Source: Nitrospirota bacterium (lineage in GTDB: Bacteria; Nitrospirota; CAKKRA01; 9FT-COMBO-42-15). Taken from it: a stretch of DNA of 9,575 nt. The translations under genes were made by a program, and so were the position numbers. The DNA is taken from assembly GCA_023248415.1 (NCBI GenBank), contig JAHFEP010000104.1, forward strand, positions 1 to 9,575. Reading direction: 5' to 3'. Under the pieces are notes generated by a model. The model worked only from the letters and a program-made list of their open reading frames with translations. It had not been told where the DNA came from and did not search any database. Positions 5,627 to 9,575 of this stretch are shown here, one piece after another (the first letter of the stretch is position 1; every line of letters begins with the position of its first letter).

Positions 5627-6538
5627 ATGAAAATATTTGCAGTAGAAAATGGTATGAAAGGTTTTTGCAGTCTGGGAAGTATCGTTTTAGCAGTAATGCT
5701 GGTCCTTTTTTCCACCGAATCCGTAAGGAGTGACTCATCCACCATTTCGTTGACCTTTGGCACATACGAGTCAGACAAGGCTGCTGTAGTTCAGCAGCAG
5801 TTTACGCCGATTCTTGAATACATCCAGCACCAGATGAAAAAGAAACTTGGCCGTTCAGTGGATATCAAATTGAAGATTTACAACACCTATGAAGAAGGAA
5901 ACAACGCCATTGTAAAGGGTGAAGTAGATTTTGCCAGGTTCGGTCCTGCCTCCTATATTATTGCAAAGGATAAAAACCCGAAAATCAACCTTATTGCCAT
6001 GGAGCATAAAGATGGGAAAAAAAGGTTCAATGGTGTTATTGTTGTTCCTGCTCAAAGCCCGGTCAAAAGCCTTGCTGACCTCAATGGCCGCAGGTTTGCC
6101 TTTGGCGATAATACCTCAACCATTGGCCGTTATCTTTCGCAGGCTGAATTAGCCAAGGCAGGGGTCAGGGCAAATGACCTGAAGTCGTTTGACTACCTTG
6201 ACAGGCATGATATGGTTTTCAAGGCGGTGGAAACAGGGGTTTATGACGCAGGAGCTTTAAAGGAGAGCACCTTTAAGAAGCTTAATAAAGACGGACAACT
6301 GCGCGTAGTTCACACTTTTGATAATGTAACCAAGCCATGGATTGCCAAAAGCGGGATGGAGCAAAAGGTATTTGAGGCTCTTAAAGAAGCCTTATTAAAT
6401 CTTAAAGACCCATCTGTTCTTAAGGATCTCAAAGAAGCAACTGGTTTCCTTTTAGCAACAGATGATGATTACGCATTTGTGCGTAAAGGTATGCAGCTAT
6501 CAAAGGATTTTGAAGGCAGGGGTTTAGCAAAAAGATAA
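5627..6538 (+). CDS. Orphan PhnD-like periplasmic substrate-binding protein
   Basis: 303 residues from the ATG at 5627, chosen because GGGGG lies 5-9 bases upstream; a longer in-frame TTG at 5537 overlaps the predicted promoter. A signal peptide is visible: basic n-region to K11, hydrophobic stretch about 18-29, cleavage probably near 33-38. The mature part has the PhnD/phosphonate-binding family features: FGTYESDKAAVVQQQFTPI (44-62), GEVDFARFGPASY (98-110), SLADLNGRRFAFGDNTSTIG (148-167) and DRHDMVFKAVETGVYDAGA (192-210). The family binds phosphonate, phosphite or phosphate, and relatives bind other oxyanions, so the ligand here is open. No PhnC ATPase or PhnE permease lies in the window, so it may serve as a sensor or borrow a transporter. 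It is divergent from the kinase and convergent with soxYZ, the only plus-strand gene here. Confidence 0.93.
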   Translation: MKIFAVENGMKGFCSLGSIVLAVMLVLFSTESVRSDSSTISLTFGTYESDKAAVVQQQFTPILEYIQHQMKKKLGRSVDIKLKIYNTYEEGNNAIVKGEVDFARFGPASYIIAKDKNPKINLIAMEHKDGKKRFNGVIVVPAQSPVKSLADLNGRRFAFGDNTSTIGRYLSQAELAKAGVRANDLKSFDYLDRHDMVFKAVETGVYDAGALKESTFKKLNKDGQLRVVHTFDNVTKPWIAKSGMEQKVFEALKEALLNLKDPSVLKDLKEATGFLLATDDDYAFVRKGMQLSKDFEGRGLAKR

Positions 6539-6553
6539 TACCGTTAAATACAA

Positions 6554-6577
6554 AGGGGCGTAATATCTTACGCCCCT
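6554..6577. terminator. Hairpin between convergent PhnD-like gene and soxZ
   Basis: A perfect 10-base stem (AGGGGCGTAA at 6554-6563, with its complement at 6568-6577) closes a 4-base loop. On the minus strand it is followed by a loose T stretch (TTTGTATTT), giving a weak intrinsic terminator for soxYZ. On the plus strand it is followed by A-rich sequence, so ending of the PhnD-like transcript there is less sure. Confidence 0.65.
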
Positions 6578-6627
6578 AAAAAAACAAAAAAGAAATATTT
6601 ACAATAAATCTATTAATGCAGGATTAT

Positions 6628-6966
6628 TTAACTAACCTTTATCTCAACTGTCTCTTCAAACTTATTGCCCTCTGAGCAGGTCATTGACACCTTGAGTGGG
6701 GCGGATTTTGCTGCCTTTACCTTAAAGCCGATTAATGGATTTTCACTCAAGCCTGGTGAAAGCTCAAACTCGCTAATCTGCTCACCGCCGTAATACACAA
6801 CCATCTTCTCAAGTGTATGCTTTGGAATCGGCTTTTTTGTATCTCTGTCCTTGCGAAGGCCTGACTCCATTGGGTGTTCAATCTTTACCTTTATCTCAAC
6901 GATGCTCCCCTTCTTGATGTCCGAGGGGATCCTCATCTTTGGTTTTTGCGTTTCTACTATTGCCAT
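6628..6966 (-). CDS. soxZ: SoxZ, sulfur-oxidation carrier subunit
   Basis: 112 residues, the normal SoxZ length, without a signal peptide. The family pattern is clear: KGSIVEIKVKIEHPMESGLR (19-38), with IPKHTLEKM at 47-55, ELSPGLSENPLIGFKVKA at about 67-84 and MTCSEGNKFEETVEI near the C-terminus. SoxZ pairs with SoxY; the complex carries thiosulfate-derived sulfur on a SoxY cysteine during periplasmic sulfur oxidation. SoxZ reaches the periplasm by riding with the Tat-exported SoxY. AGGAGG precedes the ATG by 8 bases. The gene starts 28 bases after soxY stops, so they are one operon. No soxA, soxX, soxB or soxCD lies in the window. Confidence 0.95.
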   Translation of the reverse strand: MAIVETQKPKMRIPSDIKKGSIVEIKVKIEHPMESGLRKDRDTKKPIPKHTLEKMVVYYGGEQISEFELSPGLSENPLIGFKVKAAKSAPLKVSMTCSEGNKFEETVEIKVS

Positions 6967-6994
6967 TTAGATTTCCTCCTCTCAAATTCAAAGA

Positions 6995-7471
6995 TTAACA
7001 TCCTCCAACAGTAACCTTAATGTCTGCGCTGCCTTCCCATTTCCCATGTTTATTGCACTCTGCTATTGCACGGACTTTTGTGCTCTCGGCGAGTTTTATT
7101 CTTGTAGAAATATATGCCTCGCCGTTTGCAGGCGTAAATCTGTACAGGCCCTTGCTCGGTATTGCGCTTAAATCATCTAAAATGTATATGCTCTTTATAT
7201 AATGGTCCGTCTCCATGGGGTGATTTACAGAGACTATAATTGGGACTAAACTGCCGTCTTCAGCTATTAATGGAATATCAACTTTTGGGATATGCATTGC
7301 CTCTTCAGGAGTAAGGTTTTTTGGATCAGCCGCCTTTCTTCCTGATTCTGCGGCTGCAAACAGCTTTTTCGGCATAAGGAGCATATCAGGTATAATTGCA
7401 CTGATAAGTCCTAATAAAGCAGCGGCTTTAAGAAATGTCCTTCTTGAGAGACTTTCTTTGATAATATTCAT
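6995..7471 (-). CDS. soxY: SoxY, Tat-exported thiosulfate-carrier protein ending in Gly-Gly-Cys
   Basis: 158 residues from the ATG at 7471; the ATG at 7474 and TTG at 7477 are alternatives, but 7471 sits 7 bases from GGGAG, the better spacing. A Tat signal is visible: SRRTFLK (9-15, R10/R11), hydrophobic segment 16-32, probable cleavage after the AAA at 39-41. The mature domain has NHPMETDHYIKSIYILDD (83-100). The chain ends in VTVGGC, and C158 is the very last residue. In well-studied SoxY the carrier cysteine lies in a GGCGG tail; here the two final glycines are missing. C139 is a second cysteine. C158 should carry the sulfur intermediate through SoxAX, SoxB and SoxCD, or feed another system. 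It is first in the soxYZ operon behind the promoter at 7535-7563. Confidence 0.93.
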   Translation of the reverse strand: MNIIKESLSRRTFLKAAALLGLISAIIPDMLLMPKKLFAAAESGRKAADPKNLTPEEAMHIPKVDIPLIAEDGSLVPIIVSVNHPMETDHYIKSIYILDDLSAIPSKGLYRFTPANGEAYISTRIKLAESTKVRAIAECNKHGKWEGSADIKVTVGGC

Positions 7472-7534
7472 CATCAATCTCCCTTCTCTGGGTTAATAAC
7501 TTATCCCCCTCAGGGCTTATACCCATCATAGTTT

Positions 7535-7563
7535 ATATTATTAAACATCCTTTTATTTGTCAA
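7535..7563 (-). promoter_or_regulatory. Sigma-70-type promoter for soxYZ
   Basis: On the minus strand, a perfect -35 TTGACA (7563-7558), a 17-base spacer and -10 TAATAT (7540-7535, 4 of 6). Transcription would start near 7528, about 57 bases before the soxY ATG. It lies about 60 bases after the adaptor gene stop, so soxYZ can be expressed apart from the efflux-type genes. A CAGGTAAA half-site lies 5 bases beyond the -35 (7576-7569). Confidence 0.6.
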
Positions 7564-7624
7564 GCGCTTTTACCTGCCCGTAAGAAGACATGAATTTGGG
7601 TTTAAGGATTTAAAGAATACCCAT

Positions 7625-8404
7625 TCATGGCAAGGTTACAACAGCCTTATGGCCGGGACGCATTATAGCAGAAGGGCCAATGGCAAATCTGATATCCACT
7701 TCACACAGATAACCCCCTTCCTTAGTTTCTACCGACTCCATCCCTATGCGGCTGATTGAACCTTCGTATTTTTTGCCTGAGACCTTTACAGAAACCTTCT
7801 GCCCCATTGACAGGGCTGATAATTCCTTGTCAGGGATTTTGACCCTTGCTATCATATACCCTGACTCTGCAATGATAAACATAGGCACAGGCTGCATGGC
7901 AGATATAATGGTCTGGCCAACCTCCACAGTGCGGTTCAATATTACTGCATCAAACGGAGCCCTGACCACGCTGTATTCCAAATCAAGCTCTGCCTTTGTA
8001 AGCGTCGCCTGAGCAGCCTTGTATTCTGACTCGCTCATCAAAAATCCGCTCTTTGCCAGCTCCAGCTCGTGGTCAGCCAATAGCTCCCGTTCATGCATCT
8101 CCTTTGCCCTTTTAAATTCCTGCTCTGATTCATGGAGCTTCACCTCAAGCCTTTTAACCTCAGCCCTTGCCTTCTCTGCTGCTGCCTTAAAATACCTTTC
8201 ATCCAGCCTTAGCAGGGTCTGTCCCTTGCGCACATGCTCGCCTGTATTCACAGCCACCTCTGTTACAACGCCTGACACAGGGGCGCTGAGCTCAACCCTG
8301 CGGGACCATTGCAGGGCTGCGTCTATATCCTTAGCCCATAATGCAGAAGGCAGTATAATTAAGAACATTAAAGAGAATGTTAATGACTCTGCTGTCTTAT
8401 TCAT
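7625..8404 (-). CDS. Short periplasmic adaptor (membrane-fusion) protein, RND/HlyD type
   Basis: 259 residues from the ATG at 8404. An in-frame ATG at 8416 adds four residues, but the GGAGG 5 bases before 8404 favours the inner start. A signal peptide (1-24, cut after ALWA) is followed by half of a lipoyl-like domain with APVSGVVTEVAVNTGEHVRKG (41-61), an alpha-hairpin with coiled coil (about 72-142), the second lipoyl half YSVVRAPFDAVILNRTVEVGQ (144-164) and a beta-barrel with VSVKV and RPGHKAVV (about 174-258). It ends there, without the extra membrane-proximal domain of most RND adaptors (usually 350-400 residues). Adaptors link an inner-membrane pump to a TolC-type channel. Its start overlaps the stop of the channel gene by 8 bases, so translation is coupled. 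No pump gene is in the window. Confidence 0.93.
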   Translation of the reverse strand: MNKTAESLTFSLMFLIILPSALWAKDIDAALQWSRRVELSAPVSGVVTEVAVNTGEHVRKGQTLLRLDERYFKAAAEKARAEVKRLEVKLHESEQEFKRAKEMHERELLADHELELAKSGFLMSESEYKAAQATLTKAELDLEYSVVRAPFDAVILNRTVEVGQTIISAMQPVPMFIIAESGYMIARVKIPDKELSALSMGQKVSVKVSGKKYEGSISRIGMESVETKEGGYLCEVDIRFAIGPSAIMRPGHKAVVTLP

Positions 8405-9575
8405 TCTTTCCTCCATTAAAGACCCTTTCCCCTGTCAGGGCGTCAAGCCTTGCCCATGCCAGCGCAAGGGAATATTTTGTCTCTGCAAGGCGGAGCCTTG
8501 CCACAGAATAATCAACAAGCGCGCTGCCAAGATATGCCTTTAAACCCTGTTCATAGATGGTTCTGGCCTGGTCAAGAGACAGGTCTCTATATTTCATCAG
8601 CGAGTTGACCTCTTCAATCTGAAAGTGCAGGACATTTATATGCTGCCATGTTTCAAAGACAGCCTTACGGACATCCATCTCCCTGCGCCGCAGATTTGCC
8701 TCAAGCCGGTGCAATTCTGCTGTGTATGCGGCTATCTTAGAGGCTCTGCGGCCCCCTGTTAAAAATGGTATCTCAAGCACAAGCCCTGCGCGCAGCCTAT
8801 CCCTTGAGCCGAACTCCCTCTCATAAGCAGATGCCTCCAATTCAGCAGACAAAACAGGACCCCACTCAAAGCGGGCAGCCTTAATCCGTTTATTTGCAGC
8901 CTCAACCTTTTCCTTTAGGGATAGAATCACAGGGTCATTGGAAACAGATGTCTTGATGAGCCCTTCCATCTCAGGCAATTCTCGGTCAATCTGCAGAAGC
9001 AAAGGCTCTGCAAGCGCAGTAGGCAGCTTGCCGGGGCGATTAAGCGTCTCTGCAAGAATCTGGCGGGTGATATTCTGACGAGCCTCGCTCGCAGCCCTTT
9101 TTCTGCGGGTCTCTTTGTATTTTGCCTCTGCCTCAAGCACATTCAAGGTTGATGCCTTGCCTAATTCCTTGTCCCCCTCTGCCCTACGAAATTTAAAAAA
9201 CGCAACAGCCACCTCTTCTCTATCTCGGATAAACTCAAGGTCTGCTATCAGCACATCAAAGAACCTCTCCATAATCTCTATCTGCCGGCGGTTCAGCGCA
9301 TCGCCGTAAAGCAGTTCGGTCGCCTTTATATCCTGCTCTGCTGCAGAGAGTTTAAGGCTGGTTCTGCCAAAGTCGTATATCTTCTTTTTAAAAGAGAGGC
9401 TTGCCATTGAATCATTATGGGATTTATCAGGCGCAGTCTTTGCAGGCTCAACCCATGTTGCGCGGCCTACAACAGAGGCGTTTATGCCTGTCTCGGAATC
9501 TACGCTAAGATATCTTGCCTCTGCGTCTTCTATTTCGGATTTTGAAAGCAATATATCAGGATGCGGCTCTTCTGC
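8397..9575 (-). CDS. TolC-family outer-membrane factor (N-terminus cut by window edge)
   Basis: 392 residues are visible and the frame is open to the right edge. The first eight visible codons read AEEPHPDI, so an internal TTG at 9551 is not the real start. The protein lacks its signal peptide and a short N-terminal part. Visible features are long amphipathic helices with heptad-like Ala/Leu patterns, IYDFGRTSLKLSAAEQDI in the first repeat and EIPFLTGGRRASKIAAYTAEL in the second, typical of the TolC/OMF repeat. The C-terminus ALAWARLDALTGERVFNGGKNE closes the last helix. OMFs form a trimeric channel across the outer membrane for efflux or secretion. It overlaps the adaptor gene, so the two are one operon with a promoter beyond the window. 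The substrate cannot be read from it. Confidence 0.93.
   Translation of the reverse strand, partial: AEEPHPDILLSKSEIEDAEARYLSVDSETGINASVVGRATWVEPAKTAPDKSHNDSMASLSFKKKIYDFGRTSLKLSAAEQDIKATELLYGDALNRRQIEIMERFFDVLIADLEFIRDREEVAVAFFKFRRAEGDKELGKASTLNVLEAEAKYKETRRKRAASEARQNITRQILAETLNRPGKLPTALAEPLLLQIDRELPEMEGLIKTSVSNDPVILSLKEKVEAANKRIKAARFEWGPVLSAELEASAYEREFGSRDRLRAGLVLEIPFLTGGRRASKIAAYTAELHRLEANLRRREMDVRKAVFETWQHINVLHFQIEEVNSLMKYRDLSLDQARTIYEQGLKAYLGSALVDYSVARLRLAETKYSLALAWARLDALTGERVFNGGKNE

Noticed and set aside
5500..5778. Minus-strand open frame of 92 residues over the start of the PhnD-like gene
   Set aside because: Overlaps the promoter, signal peptide and start of the real gene, with no ribosome site or recognisable domain.
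7590..7628. Imperfect hairpin overlapping the adaptor stop codon
   Set aside because: ATGAAT/ATTCAT and GGGT/ACCC arms can pair, but there is a two-base bulge, a long loop and no T run on the minus strand, so I do not call a terminator.
8019..8543. Plus-strand open frame of 174 residues
   Set aside because: Antisense across the adaptor and channel genes; the Ser/Cys-rich composition reflects the reverse of Ala/Glu-rich helices.

Overview
The window looks like a chromosomal segment of a Gram-negative, sulfur-cycling bacterium with AT-rich intergenic regions. An outer-membrane channel (TolC family), a periplasmic adaptor, a Tat-exported SoxY and a periplasmic solute-binding protein all imply an outer membrane. 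The MJ0042-type zinc ribbon and the overall style fit Nitrospirota or Desulfobacterota-like lineages, but nothing here fixes the taxonomy. No rRNA, tRNA, CRISPR array, insertion sequence or integrase was seen.

All genes but one lie on the minus strand. Reading leftward from the right edge: (i) 9575-7625 holds a TolC-family outer-membrane factor (N-terminus cut by the window edge) overlapping a short membrane-fusion/adaptor protein. (ii) 7563-6628 is soxYZ, the thiosulfate-carrier pair, behind its own TTGACA promoter. (iii) 5537-6538 is the only plus-strand gene, an orphan PhnD-like periplasmic binding protein, convergent with soxYZ and sharing a hairpin with it. (iv) 5352-4429 is a soluble, non-RD-type Ser/Thr kinase, divergent from the binding protein. 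(v) 4353-2155 is a transcription unit with a near-consensus promoter, a 26-residue membrane peptide, a 522-residue YeiH/UPF0324 putative sulfate exporter and a 49-residue one-TM protein, closed by a strong intrinsic terminator. (vi) 2023-975 is a translationally coupled pair, a degenerate universal stress protein and a membrane-anchored SRPBCC-like protein. (vii) 946-1 is a second YeiH paralogue with an N-terminal zinc ribbon, behind its own promoter and a structured leader; its C-terminus is cut by the left edge.

The working picture is inference: SoxYZ carries sulfur intermediates in the periplasm while two distinct YeiH-family carriers move sulfate, sulfite or a related anion across the inner membrane. 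A kinase, a stress protein and an orphan binding protein could supply sensing. The most distinctive points are the two paralogous exporters with different added domains, the tiny membrane ORFs flanking one of them, the SoxY ending exactly at Gly-Gly-Cys, and recurrent CAGGT-type half-sites near several promoters. Five TTGACA-type promoters were found by eye; they are predictions.
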